A stretch of 44,215 bases of DNA from CAWBRT01 sp050015355 (GCA_050015355.1 JBEKBO010000074.1:1-44215); one strand, 5' to 3'; numbered from the stretch's first letter, positions 15,632-24,858 are shown. Program-made: numbers and translations. Notes: generated by a model from the sequence alone, not told the origin.

Positions 15632-16903
15632 TCACGCGTAAATGCCGCGTTGCCGGATCACAAAAGCAACCCGGTCAATCGCTAACATATAGCTGGCGGT
15701 ACGGTTGTCGACCGCATGTTTTTCCGCGTAGCGGGTTACATCATTGAACGAGTCGACCATGATTTGCCCGAGTCGCTCATTCACCATCGCTTCGGTCCAG
15801 AAATAGCCCTGGCGATCCTGTACCCATTCGAAGTAGGAGGTCGTAACGCCACCGGCGTTGGCGAGAATATCGGGGACGATGAACACTCCCTTCTCGCCAA
15901 GGATCTTGTCGGCGTTGGTGGTGGTCGGCCCATTGGCTCCCTCCACCAGGATCTTTGCCTTCACCCTGTCGGCGTTCTTGCTGGTGATCACGTTTTCAGT
16001 CGCCGCGGGAATCAAAACTTCACAATCGGTGACCAGCAGTTCCACGGGATCGTACTTCTCAGCGCCCGGGAATCCATGAATCGTGTGGTTCTTCTGGTGG
16101 TACTCCCAGAGAGCGTCGAGATCGATGCCGTGCTTGTTGTAAATCCCGCCGTCCCATTCGGCGATGCCGACGATCGTGTATCCGTGCTGGAACATCAGGT
16201 GGGCCGCGTTGGAGCCCACGTTGCCAAAGCCTTGCACAATCACGCGAGTGGAGTCGCGATCCATGCCGAGTTTCTTCAGCGCCTGGTCGGTCACCACCAT
16301 CACCCCGCGGCCGGTAGCCTCGCGACGTCCGCGCGATCCGCCGATGGCAATCGGTTTGCCGGTAACGCAGGCCGTCACCGTCTGCCGCATGTGCATGGAA
16401 TAGGTATCCATCATCCACGCCATGGTCTGCTCGTTGGTGTTCACATCGGGTGCGGGAACGTCTTTCTCGGGTCCGAGGAATTCGATCAGCTCTGACATGT
16501 AACGCCGGGTCATACGTTCCAATTCGTTCTGCGACATCTTTTTCGGATCGCAAATAATGCCGCCCTTGGCGCCGCCGAAGGGAATGTTCACTACCGCGCA
16601 CTTCCAAGTCATCCAGGCGGCCAGGGCGCGCACTTCGTCGAGGTTCACTTCCGGCGAATAGCGGAGACCGCCCTTGGCGGGGCCGCGGGCTGTCGAGTGC
16701 TGGACGCGATAACCGGTAAAGAGCTCCATGCGCCCGTCGTCCATCAACACCGGGATGTGAACGATGATCTCGCGGCTCGGCTGACTCAGGATCTTCCAGA
16801 GGCCTTTGTCAAGATTGAGTTTGGTGGCAGCGTATTCAAAGCGTGCTGCCTGTGCTTCCCAGGGGTTTGTTTCCTGCATTTCCTGTTCAAGTGCTGTAGT
16901 CAT
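15632..16903 (-). CDS. gdhA: Glutamate dehydrogenase (Glu/Leu/Phe/Val family)
   Basis: A 423-residue hexameric-type enzyme converting glutamate and 2-oxoglutarate plus ammonia with NAD(P). ATG 16903 has GGAGAT just upstream; an earlier frame start at 16966 adds 21 unrelated residues. The substrate site is clear: TARGPAKGGLRY (Lys77), TWKCAV (Lys101) and PFGGAKGGI with the catalytic Lys113, then DVPAPDVNTNEQTMAWMMD. The dinucleotide fold has VIVQGFGNVGSNAAHL, where GxGxxG is followed by a GIAEWDGGI strand; the acidic residue there suggests NAD, though cofactor choice cannot be settled by eye. It resembles the catabolic RocG/GudB class more than the NADP enzyme of E. coli. Confidence 0.93.
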   Translation of the reverse strand: MTTALEQEMQETNPWEAQAARFEYAATKLNLDKGLWKILSQPSREIIVHIPVLMDDGRMELFTGYRVQHSTARGPAKGGLRYSPEVNLDEVRALAAWMTWKCAVVNIPFGGAKGGIICDPKKMSQNELERMTRRYMSELIEFLGPEKDVPAPDVNTNEQTMAWMMDTYSMHMRQTVTACVTGKPIAIGGSRGRREATGRGVMVVTDQALKKLGMDRDSTRVIVQGFGNVGSNAAHLMFQHGYTIVGIAEWDGGIYNKHGIDLDALWEYHQKNHTIHGFPGAEKYDPVELLVTDCEVLIPAATENVITSKNADRVKAKILVEGANGPTTTNADKILGEKGVFIVPDILANAGGVTTSYFEWVQDRQGYFWTEAMVNERLGQIMVDSFNDVTRYAEKHAVDNRTASYMLAIDRVAFVIRQRGIYA

Positions 16904-17179
16904 GGGATCTCCGAAGTCGCCCGCGTCGAGTGCGGATGTCAGCGCAAAGCCTGGTGCGCCGCGCATTCCCTGGGTGGTTCAGGAAAATGTGCCGCGGCCC
17001 TTAACCGGAACCTGTCCAGAAAACTCTTCCGCCAGCCTCGAACGCTGGAGCGCAGCTCCTTTTCGGGACTGACAAAGTATAAGCGCGGCTGGGGCGGCTG
17101 ACAACGGGATTGGAGCGGCTGCCCGGCTTCCGTTTTCGTAGCGAACCGCGCTCTCCGCGGGGAACCGAAATGGATATGC

Positions 17180-17998
17180 TCAGAGCTGCAACACCAACCC
17201 CTCGCTGGCTGCCGTCACGCGAGGAAAGTGCTGCTGTGCTTCTTTGACGATCTCGTCGATGCGATCGTCGGAGTGATCCGGATCATGGTGATAGAGCACG
17301 AGGTGCTTGACATCGCTTTCCTTGGCGATGCTGATGCCTTCGCGCCAATGGCTGTGTCCCCAGCCGCGTCTTCGCGCCTCATATTCCTCGGGCAGGTATT
17401 GCGCGTCGTAGATCAGCACGTCGGCGCCCTGGGCGAGTTTGCGTATGGCCTTATCGAAGACCGGATCGCCCGGTTCGTTATCGGTGGCGTAGACCACGAC
17501 GGAGTCGCCGCTGGTGATGCGAAAGCCGAGGCATCCCTGCGGATGGTTCAGCCACAGCGAATCGATCACGCAATCATCAAACGAGATGCGGCCTTCGCCG
17601 ATGTCGTAAAAGTTGCGGTGAGCCGCCATCTCGGCCATATTCACCGGAAAATAAGGATCGGCCATCTGATTTTCGATGGTAGCCCTGAGGCCGCCGCCGC
17701 GGTTGCTGGAGTGGAAGAAGAAAAAGCTATCGGGATTCTCATACAGTGGAGCGAAGAATGGTATGCCCTGAATGTGATCCCAGTGAAAATGCGAAAGAAA
17801 GATATGGGCATACAGCGGAGCGTTCACGAATTCCTTTAGCAGGCTCTTGCCGAGAATGCGGAACCCCGTGCCGCAGTCAAAGACATAAATATGGCCGTTC
17901 ACTCGAATTTCGACGCAAGACGTATTACCCCCATAGCGCAGGTTTTCGAGCTGCGGAGTGGGAGTTGATCCTCTTACGCCCCAGAACTTGAGCTCCAT
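17180..17998 (-). CDS. MBL-fold metallo-hydrolase
   Basis: A 272-residue metallo-beta-lactamase-fold protein. MELKFWGVRGSTPTP is the typical start of a group near cyclic-phosphodiesterase and ribonuclease Z-like proteins. The metal ligands follow in order: HxHxDH in SHFHWDHIQG, a His in LNHPQGC, Asp in YATDNEPGD, and a C-terminal HLVLYHHDPDHSD. It should be a cytosolic dinuclear zinc hydrolase acting on a phosphodiester or similar bond; the substrate is unknown. ATG 17998 fits the family. ATG 18013, five codons upstream, is equally possible. It is divergent from the dehydratase gene at 18264. Confidence 0.85.
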   Translation of the reverse strand: MELKFWGVRGSTPTPQLENLRYGGNTSCVEIRVNGHIYVFDCGTGFRILGKSLLKEFVNAPLYAHIFLSHFHWDHIQGIPFFAPLYENPDSFFFFHSSNRGGGLRATIENQMADPYFPVNMAEMAAHRNFYDIGEGRISFDDCVIDSLWLNHPQGCLGFRITSGDSVVVYATDNEPGDPVFDKAIRKLAQGADVLIYDAQYLPEEYEARRRGWGHSHWREGISIAKESDVKHLVLYHHDPDHSDDRIDEIVKEAQQHFPRVTAASEGLVLQL

Positions 17999-18263
17999 GG
18001 GCTCTCTTTCCATGCTTCCCGCCGTCCGCGCATGCCGCGGCAGACAACCGTGCACGCGCGAAGACGCCGCGAAGTCGCCGTCAGTATAAGCCGTTTTGCT
18101 CCGCAAACGTCAACGAACTTAAGTCAACGAACTTACGTCCGCGCCGTTTTGACACAGATTCCTGCAAAGGAGTTGCGGGAAACTGTCGCCGGGGAGATTT
18201 GGATGGTAGGATCAAGGCTTCCGTGGGACGAATGCTATCAACTCCGTCTTGCGCGAGGCTCTC

Positions 18264-20249
18264 ATGCACATCACGTTCGATAACATCATCGATTCCGGCG
18301 ACAGCTCCATCTATGACGTGCGCTCGAAGGCGCCCGGGGCCAGCGGCACTCTGCCGCTCACGGCTGAGATGCTGCGTTCGCGGCCCTCCGGCGACCTGTT
18401 TGGCTGGGCCATGAACGTCGGCATGGGCTGGGCTCCCGAGCAGATGGGCGGCAAAGAGATCCTCATCCTGAGCACGCACGGCGGCGTGCGCAATCCCGAT
18501 GGCTCGGCCGTGGCGCTCGGCTATCACACCGGCCATTGGGAAGTGGGCTTGCTCGTCCAGGCAGCCGCTCACGAGTTGAAAGCGTTGCAGGCGGTGCCAT
18601 TCGCGGGGGCGTGCACGGATCCGTGCGACGGGCGTACCAACGGCACCACGGGGATGTTCGACAGCCTCGCCTATCGTAACGATGCCGCCACGGTCTTCCG
18701 GCGGCTCATCCGCTCGCTGCCCACGCGCAGCGGCGTGATTGGCGTGGCCACCTGCGATAAAGGGCTGCCTGCAATGATGATGGCGCTGGCAGCCATGCAC
18801 GATCTGCCGTGCGTGCTGGTGCCGGGCGGAGTTACCTTGCAGGCCGAAAACGCCGAAGATGCCGGGCGCGTGCAGTCCGTGGGCGCCCGTTTTGCGCATC
18901 AGCAGATTACGCTCGAATATGCCGCCGAAAACCTGTGTCACACGTGCGCCACTCCAGGCGGCGGATGCCAGTTCCTGGGGACTGCGGCCACTTCGCAAGT
19001 GGTTGGCGAGGCTCTGGGTCTGTCGCTCACGCACTCCGCGCTTTCCCCCTCGGGACACCCCATCTGGCTTGACCTGGCGCGGCGTTCGGCACGCGCCATC
19101 CTGGCGCTGGAGGCGCGCGGCATTACCACCCGCAACATCCTGACGGACGCCTCCATTCGCAACGCCATGGTCGTGCATGCGGCTTTCGGCGGATCGACCA
19201 ACCTCATCCTCCATCTGCCGGCCATTGCCCATGCGGCCAAGCTCAAGCGTCCAAAAGTTGAGGACTGGACCGAGGTGAACCGCCAGGTGCCGCGTCTGGT
19301 AGACGTCCTGCCGAACGGTCCGAGCATGCACCCCACCGTGCAGGTGTTTCTCGCCGGCGGGGTTCCGGAGGTCATGCTGCACCTCCGTCGTGCCGGGCTG
19401 CTCGAGGTGCACGCGCTCACCGCCAGCGGCACTACCCTGGGCGAAATGCTCGACTGGTGGGAGCAGTCGGAGCGCCGTCAACGGCTTCGCCAGGTACTGC
19501 GCGACCGCGACGGCATCGACCCTGACCACGTCATCATGGACCCGGATAGCGCCACCAGGCGCGGCCTGACTTCCACGGTCACTTTCCCGCTAGGGAATCT
19601 CGCGCCCGGCGGCTCGGTCATCAAGAGCACGGCAATCGATCCGAGCGTGGTCGATGCCGACGGCGTCTACCGCAAGACCGGCGCGGCGCGCGTCTTCCGC
19701 TCGGAGGCGGACGCCATCGCGGCGATCAAGGACCCTGGACCAAAGGGAATCAAGCCGGGCGACATCGTCGTGCTGATCTGCCGCGGGCCGATGGGTTCGG
19801 GCATGGAGGAGATCTTCCAGGTCACCTCCGCTCTGCGATACCTTGATTTCGGCAAGCAGGTCGCCCTGCTGACCGACGCGCGCTTCAGCGGCGTTTCCAC
19901 CGGCGCCTGCATTGGACATGTGACTCCGGAGGCGCTGGCTGGCGGGCCCATCGGGAAGGTGCTCGACGGCGACATGATCGAGATCGTCATCGACCGCGTG
20001 AAGCTGGAAGGTTCGGTCAACCTCGTGGGCATTGCCGGGAAGGTGTCCGGCGCGGAGGAAGGCACGCGCATTCTCGCCCAACGCCCGCTTCGCCCTGATC
20101 TTGCTCCCGATCCGCGACTGCCCGACGATTCCAGGCTTTGGGCCGCACTGCAGAACGCCAGCGGCGGAACCTGGGCGGGCTGCGTGTACGATGTCGATGC
20201 GATCGTCGAAGCGCTTGCCGCCGGACGCGCCGCCAAGAGAGACGAGTAG
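18264..20249 (+). CDS. yjhG: YjhG/YagF-type D-xylonate dehydratase (IlvD/Edd family)
   Basis: A 661-residue protein very close in layout to E. coli YjhG (about 655). It is an iron-sulfur dehydratase that turns D-xylonate into 2-keto-3-deoxyxylonate. Shared blocks are LPLTAEMLRSRPSGDLFGWA, SDPCDGR-like CTDPCDGRTNGTTGMFDSL, GVATCDKGLPAMMMALAA, TCATPGGGCQFLGT, HAAFGGSTNLILHLPAIAH and DARFSGVSTGACIGH. Cysteines in DPCDG, CDKG and GGGCQ are the expected cluster ligands. The Ser of FSGVSTG is the likely catalytic base. Being closer to YjhG than to IlvD or Edd, it points to pentonate use. Other pathway genes are not adjacent. The start ATG 18264 fits YjhG; an in-frame ATG at 18249 adds five residues. 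Confidence 0.92.
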   Translation: MHITFDNIIDSGDSSIYDVRSKAPGASGTLPLTAEMLRSRPSGDLFGWAMNVGMGWAPEQMGGKEILILSTHGGVRNPDGSAVALGYHTGHWEVGLLVQAAAHELKALQAVPFAGACTDPCDGRTNGTTGMFDSLAYRNDAATVFRRLIRSLPTRSGVIGVATCDKGLPAMMMALAAMHDLPCVLVPGGVTLQAENAEDAGRVQSVGARFAHQQITLEYAAENLCHTCATPGGGCQFLGTAATSQVVGEALGLSLTHSALSPSGHPIWLDLARRSARAILALEARGITTRNILTDASIRNAMVVHAAFGGSTNLILHLPAIAHAAKLKRPKVEDWTEVNRQVPRLVDVLPNGPSMHPTVQVFLAGGVPEVMLHLRRAGLLEVHALTASGTTLGEMLDWWEQSERRQRLRQVLRDRDGIDPDHVIMDPDSATRRGLTSTVTFPLGNLAPGGSVIKSTAIDPSVVDADGVYRKTGAARVFRSEADAIAAIKDPGPKGIKPGDIVVLICRGPMGSGMEEIFQVTSALRYLDFGKQVALLTDARFSGVSTGACIGHVTPEALAGGPIGKVLDGDMIEIVIDRVKLEGSVNLVGIAGKVSGAEEGTRILAQRPLRPDLAPDPRLPDDSRLWAALQNASGGTWAGCVYDVDAIVEALAAGRAAKRDE

Positions 20250-20255
20250 TCAGCC

Positions 20256-20295
20256 AGCCCCAGCACGCGCAACCACGGCGCGTGCCGGGGACCCC
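20256..20295 (+). repeat. Family B hairpin repeat
   Basis: CCCC-A-GCACGCGC (20258-20270) pairs with GCGCGTGC-C-GGGG (20278-20290) around a 7-base loop, followed by ACCCCG. The same pattern of conserved ends with a changing central stem is at 36827, 37399 and 43092. It lies in the 67-base gap between the dehydratase and the FecR-like gene. Confidence 0.8.
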
Positions 20296-20316
20296 GAAGC
20301 TGGAGTTTGTGTTTCA

Positions 20317-21264
20317 ATGATGGCAGTGATTTCGAAGGTATGGTTTCCGCTCGTTCTCGCTGCTGCGCTAGCCCCTGCGGCGCTCCAGGCCCAAGCTCCG
20401 GTTGGGGAACTCTTTGCCGGGGACGCATCCGTCCATGGTTCGGTAGTGCTGGCAGCCAGTGGAACCACTGTGCTGAGTGGGTCGCAGGTCAGTGCCGGTA
20501 AGAGCGCAGCCGTACTCAAACTGCAACGCGGTGGCGAGCTTCGCATCTGTCCGCGCACAAGCCTCAGCGTCAACACCTCTCCCACGGGCGGGGAACTCAT
20601 GATCGGCTTCAATACCGGCGCGCTTGAATTGCACTACACGCTGGCCGCCGGAAGCGATACGGTGATGACACCCGATTTCCGCATCCAGATGATCGGGCCG
20701 GGCACATTCCACTTGGCGTTGGCCGCCGACTCCAGTGGCAGCACCTGCGTGCGTCCGCTGGAGGGCTCCGGAGCGGGAGTTATCGTCAGCGAAATCCTGG
20801 GCGGAGGCAGTTATCAGGTAGCGCCTGATACGGCCGTGACGTTTGCCCAGGGAAAGATTGCCGGCGCGAAAAAGGGTTCATTCGCCGGTTGCGGCTGTCC
20901 CGCTCCCCCAGGGCCGGCCTTGCCAGCCCCGGCCGTGAGCAGTGCCAGCCCCTCGCTGGTTTCACCGCCGCCCGAGCAGAAACCCCCGCGGGAAACCCAC
21001 CTTGAAATGGAAACTCCCATGGTGTATGAGGGCGGATCGGCAGCGCCCGTCTACAGCGCCTCGCGGCTGTCGGCCGGGGCGGCCAATCGAGCGGCCTCGG
21101 AGAAGAAACAGGCGGCCGAGACAGCGGACCGGAAACCTCTCGTCCCGCCCGAGGCTTCAACGGCTGAACCAGCCAAATCCCCGACTGCGGCGCCTGCCGC
21201 TGAAAAGCCTGGCTTTTTTCGCCGCATCGGGCGCTTTTTCTCGAAAACTTTCGGAAACGGGTAG
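20317..21264 (+). CDS. Exported FecR-like protein with Pro/Ala-rich tail
   Basis: A 315-residue protein with a signal peptide (MMAVISKVWFPLVLAAALAP, cut near LQAQA). The mature N-terminal half is a beta-rich FecR-like domain. It has GSVVLAASGTTVLSGSQVSA, then LKLQRGGELRICPRTSLSV, a pattern in which a surface value is imposed on repeated strands, and later VSEILGGGSYQVAPD. The second half is low-complexity, rich in Pro, Ala, Glu and Lys, and ends in a basic patch, FFRRIGRFFSKTFGNG. There are two Cys close together in GCGCPAPPG. It probably stays in the periplasm. The function is not known. SppA starts 6 bases downstream, so the two share a transcript. Confidence 0.75.
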   Translation: MMAVISKVWFPLVLAAALAPAALQAQAPVGELFAGDASVHGSVVLAASGTTVLSGSQVSAGKSAAVLKLQRGGELRICPRTSLSVNTSPTGGELMIGFNTGALELHYTLAAGSDTVMTPDFRIQMIGPGTFHLALAADSSGSTCVRPLEGSGAGVIVSEILGGGSYQVAPDTAVTFAQGKIAGAKKGSFAGCGCPAPPGPALPAPAVSSASPSLVSPPPEQKPPRETHLEMETPMVYEGGSAAPVYSASRLSAGAANRAASEKKQAAETADRKPLVPPEASTAEPAKSPTAAPAAEKPGFFRRIGRFFSKTFGNG

Positions 21265-21270
21265 CGGCTT

Positions 21271-22188
21271 ATGGCTGAAGGTCGTCGTTCACGCGGAATG
21301 CGTTGGGCGGTGTTTGGATCGGCTGCCTTTTTGCTGTTCATGGCGGCGCTGTTCGCAATCGCCTATTACAGTTTACGGCCGTCGTCCGACCACGCCTACA
21401 CGGTCGACGGCTTCGGCGGAAAGATCGGCATTGTCGATCTGGAAGGTGTCATCCTCAACCCGAAGCAGACAATCGACGCACTGCACAAGTTCGCCGATGA
21501 CAAATCGATTCTCGCCATCATCATCCATATCAATTCGCCGGGAGGCGGAGCGGCGGCTTCCGAGGAGATTTATCGCGAAGTCAAGCGCATTCGTGATGAG
21601 AAGCGCAAGCGCATCGTGGCCTCGATTTCAACCGTTGGCGCCAGCGGCGCTTACTATGTAGCTTCGGCGACCGACAAAATCTACTCGGATGAAGCCTCCA
21701 TCGTCGGCAGCATTGGAGTGATTGCCGAGTGGTTCAATTACGAAGAGCTGGTGCGCTGGGCCAAGCTGCGGGCGATCGTCTTCAAGGCGGGAGAGTTCAA
21801 AGACACCGGCTCGCCGCTGCGCGAGATGACACCGGCGGAAAAGCAGTACTTCCAGGGACTCATCGACAACATGCACCAGCAGTTCATTCACTCTGTCGCG
21901 GAAGGCCGGCACATGCCCGAGGATGGCATCCGCTCCCTCGCCGTCGGCAAGGTCTGGACCGGCCAGCAGGCACTCGGCCTGAAGCTGATCGATCAGATCG
22001 GCGACTTCCAGACGGCGGTGAAGGAGACGGCGGATGCCGTGGGCATCCATGGCAAGCCGTCGCTCGTCCGCTATCGCAAACCGCGAGTGAACCTGCTCGA
22101 CTTGTTGTTCGGCGATGTTTCCGAGTATCTGCCGGACGGGGCTAAGCTGCTGCAAACGAACGTCGGCTTCTACTATTTATGGAAATGA
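21271..22188 (+). CDS. sppA: Signal peptide peptidase SppA (short form)
   Basis: A 305-residue membrane-bound serine protease that degrades leftover signal peptides. Residues 11-33 are a membrane anchor. The ClpP/crotonase fold follows, with HINSPGGGAAASEEIYREVK and the nucleophile Ser125 in TVGASGAYYVAS. The general base is Lys177 in KAGEFKDTGSP, as in the Ser/Lys dyad of the single-domain SppA of Bacillus. SIVGSIGVI is another family block. It is less than half the size of E. coli SppA, in keeping with the short class. The gene directly upstream encodes another exported protein. Confidence 0.93.
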   Translation: MAEGRRSRGMRWAVFGSAAFLLFMAALFAIAYYSLRPSSDHAYTVDGFGGKIGIVDLEGVILNPKQTIDALHKFADDKSILAIIIHINSPGGGAAASEEIYREVKRIRDEKRKRIVASISTVGASGAYYVASATDKIYSDEASIVGSIGVIAEWFNYEELVRWAKLRAIVFKAGEFKDTGSPLREMTPAEKQYFQGLIDNMHQQFIHSVAEGRHMPEDGIRSLAVGKVWTGQQALGLKLIDQIGDFQTAVKETADAVGIHGKPSLVRYRKPRVNLLDLLFGDVSEYLPDGAKLLQTNVGFYYLWK

Positions 22189-22376
22189 GGGCTTCTGGCG
22201 GCCGGCCGGGGCAAAGAATAGCAAATAAAAATAAATAATAGGGTCTGTGTCTCAGTTTTAATATCTTTCCCGGCATCTTTTCTTGCCAACTCATTGTAGA
22301 ATTTGAGATTGTTATCCTGCGTAGCAGAATTTCGGGAAGGCAAAGTCTTTGAGCTACCGTCAACGGGATATTTCCA

Positions 22377-22742
22377 ATGAGTGAAGCCGCGGAGAAGCGA
22401 TCCATGACCAAAGCTGACTTAATCGAAGAAGTCTCGCGTCTTGCGGAGCTTACGCGCAAGGACAGCGAGGTGATTGTTGAGACCATCTTCGACAGTGTAG
22501 TGCGGGCCTTGCGGTCGGGAGACAAGATCGAGATTCGTGGCTTTGGCAGTTTCCGGACGCGGCAGCGCAAGCCCCGTGTCGGTCGTAATCCCAAGACCGG
22601 TGACCGGGTCGAGGTTCCGGCCAAGAAGATTCCTTTCTTCAAGCCCAGCAAGGAATTGAAAGATATGGTGAACAGCGCGGCGCAGCAGAGCACCGCGGTT
22701 GCCGCCGCCGTTAAGCGTGCTCCTGAAGGCGCCCAGAGTTGA
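22377..22742 (+). CDS. HU/IHF-family DNA-bending protein
   Basis: A 121-residue nucleoid protein. MTKADLIEEVSRLAELTRKD begins the HU fold; the DNA-binding arms are RGFGSFRTRQRKPRVGRNPK with the intercalating Pro of GRNP and then VPAKKIPFFKPSKELKDMV. The arm composition and length fit an IHF-beta-like protein as well as HU. A C-terminal extension of about 25 residues (AAQQSTAVAAAVKRAP...) goes beyond the usual 90. The ORF begins at ATG 22377; an internal ATG at 22404 would give a more typical N-terminus. It stands alone with its own upstream A/T-rich region. Confidence 0.92.
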   Translation: MSEAAEKRSMTKADLIEEVSRLAELTRKDSEVIVETIFDSVVRALRSGDKIEIRGFGSFRTRQRKPRVGRNPKTGDRVEVPAKKIPFFKPSKELKDMVNSAAQQSTAVAAAVKRAPEGAQS

Positions 22743-23225
22743 AGGTCGGGCCTGCGCCCATTCCGCAGACCGCTGTCTGAATTGTCCTCGGTTGAATCCC
22801 ATTCTTCTGGCCGCCCGAATTGGGCGGAGGTTTCTCTCTCCGCACTCGGGCAAAATTAGAGCGCAACTGAGGATGATGTATTCCAACCAGGTGCTGTCAT
22901 GGCAAGCGAAGTCGAGCCACCTTTTGTTTTCAATTTCCAGACAAAAGGTTCCTCCACTTCGCCGCGCTTTGCGCGGCTCCGGTCGGAATGACATTCTTCA
23001 ATTTTTTGATCCGGATACATCAATTCACATCAATTCTGGTTCTGCTCTAGAGCTATTGTTAGCACGTTGCGCCGGCGACAGTTTGCGTGGTGATCAAATG
23101 CGACGGCTACGGCCGTGCTGTGGTCGCTGAATTTCGCAGTGCCCCGACCTGCGCCGCGCCAGTGATAACTCTGCTTCAATAACCTCTCAATCTGCGAGAT
23201 GATAGAGCAGCAGAGAGAAGGAAAC
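22743..23225. other. Intergenic region, no gene seen
   Basis: About 480 bases with no credible frame. At about 22912-22994 there are inverted pieces (CTTTTGTTTT ... AGACAAAAGG and a GCGCTTTGCGCGGC hairpin) and then CGGTCGGAATGACATTC. The last part resembles the AGAATGACA end of the family D repeats near 26000 and 26700, so this may be a decayed copy. The leader of the downstream SDR gene is at the right end. Confidence 0.5.
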
Positions 23226-24014
23226 ATGGAAACAAACTCTTTTGATCCAGAGCGCGCCTTTCGGCTGGACGGCGAAGTTGCTATCGTGACCGGCGGTGCA
23301 AAAGGAATTGGCAGAGCCATCGCCAAGTGCTTTGCACGGGTCGGCGCACGCGTGGTCATTCTCGATTTCGACCAGGAAGCTTCGTTGGCGACCGCCGAGT
23401 CGATCGTGCAGGCGGGCGGGGCTGCCGAGGCAATCGCGCTGGATGTTACGAGCGAGAAAGAGGTCGATGAGGCATTCGCGAGCGTCTTCGCCAGGCATGG
23501 CCGGGTAGACGTTCTGGTGAACAGCGCGGGCAAAGCCATCCGCCGGCCCACGGTTGAACTGCCGCTGGAACTTTGGAACGAAGTGATGGAGACGAATGTG
23601 ACGGGCATGTTCCTGTGCTGCCGGGCCGCCGCGCGCATCATGCTAAAGCAGCAGAGCGGACGCATCGTGAACATCGCCTCGATCATGGGATTCTCCGGAG
23701 GCGGTGTTTATCCCAACATCTCTTACCAGACGAGCAAGGGCGCGGTGGTCAACATGACGCGAGCGCTCGCCGTCGAGTGGGCGCGCTGCGGCATCCGTGT
23801 AAATGCCATCGCGCCGACATGGGTGCGGACAGACTTCATCAAGGCTATGTTGCAGAGCCCGGAGGTGATCGCCGAGATCGAGCGCATCACGCCGATGGGA
23901 CGGATGGCCGAGCCTGAAGAGATGGCCGGCGCCGCATTGTTCCTGGCTACGCACGCATCAGACATGGTGACCGGCCACATCCTCGCCGTGGATGGCGGAT
24001 ACCTGGCGCAGTAG
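23226..24014 (+). CDS. Short-chain dehydrogenase/reductase
   Basis: A 262-residue Rossmann-fold oxidoreductase. The cofactor motif TGGAKGIGRAIAK (TGxxxGIG) is near residue 24. An Asp at the end of the second strand (VVILDFDQE) favours NAD. The NSAG motif is seen in VLVNSAGKA, the catalytic Ser in NIASIMGFSG, and YxxxK in YQTSKGAVVNMTRALAVEWA. The ending MVTGHILAVDGGYLAQ is typical. It is in the gluconate 5-dehydrogenase / 2-deoxygluconate dehydrogenase-like group, which would fit sugar-acid use, but the substrate is a guess. GAAGGA lies just before ATG 23226; an in-frame ATG at 23199 has no such site. Confidence 0.88.
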   Translation: METNSFDPERAFRLDGEVAIVTGGAKGIGRAIAKCFARVGARVVILDFDQEASLATAESIVQAGGAAEAIALDVTSEKEVDEAFASVFARHGRVDVLVNSAGKAIRRPTVELPLELWNEVMETNVTGMFLCCRAAARIMLKQQSGRIVNIASIMGFSGGGVYPNISYQTSKGAVVNMTRALAVEWARCGIRVNAIAPTWVRTDFIKAMLQSPEVIAEIERITPMGRMAEPEEMAGAALFLATHASDMVTGHILAVDGGYLAQ

Positions 24015-24068
24015 ACACCGGCATCCGTGATTTCGGGTCCTTCATCGAAGAGAAGTGAAAGAAGTCAC

Positions 24069-24202
24069 GAGCCGTTTCACGACCTGTTTTTGAAGGGGCG
24101 CGGCTTCAGCTTTCAGCCGCGCCGTTTCCTGGCAGCGGATTCTCCGGCTTCAGCCGCCGAGGGATTGCTGTTGAGTCCAATCCGAAATGAATGAAACAGC
24201 TT
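24069..24202 (+). repeat. MITE-like repeat, copy 2
   Basis: This copy matches the element at 1707-1835: it has TTTTGAAGGGGCGCGGCT, GCGCCGTTTCCTG, ATTCTCCGGCTTCAGCCGC and an AATGAA-TGAAACAGCTT right end that is the complement of the GTTTCA left end. Identity is high but not complete, so it is an older or drifting family. It lies directly upstream of the OsmC gene. Confidence 0.75.
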
Positions 24203-24233
24203 GTATCCTCTTTCCGCCTCAGGGGCGAAGACG

Positions 24234-24728
24234 ATGGTTAAAGAGCATCACTACCAACTCACGACCACCTGGACCGGTAATCGCGGCAGCGGCACGTCCG
24301 ATTACCGCGCTTACTCGCGTGATCACGAGATCACCGTACCAGGCGGCCAAAAGAGTGCGCCCATTCCGGGCAGCTCCGATCCTGCCTTTCTCGGCGAGGG
24401 CTCACGTTACAACCCGGAGGAGTTGCTGATCGCGGCGCTCTCCGCATGCCACATGTTGTGGGTGCTGCATCTTTGCGCCGAAGCGGGCATCGTGGTCACC
24501 TCATACCAAGATTCGCCCGTAGGCACGATGCGCGAAAACCAGGATGGCAGCGGCGAATTCACCGTGGTGGTATTGCGTCCGCGCATGGCGATCGCCGACC
24601 GCTCCAAAATCGAGCAGGCGCGGTATCTACATCACCGGGCGAACCAGATGTGTTTCATCGCGCGCTCGGTCAACTTCCAGGTGAGCCATGAGCCGGAGAT
24701 CGTGGTCGAGTCCGTGGTTCCAGGATGA
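24234..24728 (+). CDS. OsmC/Ohr-family protein
   Basis: A 164-residue protein of the OsmC family of organic-peroxide reductases. The first conserved Cys is in ALSACHMLWVLHLCAEAG and the second in NQMCFIARS, the spacing of the thiol pair that reduces hydroperoxides. The sequence before it, GSRYNPEELLIAALSACHM, is characteristic. It lies nearer to the OsmC/YhfA-like group than to Ohr by its YNPEEL and HHRANQMC blocks. ATG 24234 fits the family start; the frame stays open to 24201. It probably protects the cytosol against lipid or organic peroxides. Confidence 0.88.
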   Translation: MVKEHHYQLTTTWTGNRGSGTSDYRAYSRDHEITVPGGQKSAPIPGSSDPAFLGEGSRYNPEELLIAALSACHMLWVLHLCAEAGIVVTSYQDSPVGTMRENQDGSGEFTVVVLRPRMAIADRSKIEQARYLHHRANQMCFIARSVNFQVSHEPEIVVESVVPG

Positions 24729-24858
24729 CCGAGGTCCGGCGAGAGAACCTGCAGTCGGGTACGCATGTGACCGTTCAGCCCATCTGCGCATCAGTTCACC
24801 GCAAACGGCTTTCGCGCGGCCCCGGCGTTGCTATACTCTTGAACCACACGAGTTCGCC

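Noticed and set aside
18081..19529. Open frame of 482 residues antisense to the xylonate dehydratase gene
   Set aside because: The plus-strand gene matches YjhG over its whole length. The antisense product is rich in His, Arg and Gly, as expected for the complement of a GC-rich gene, and resembles no family.
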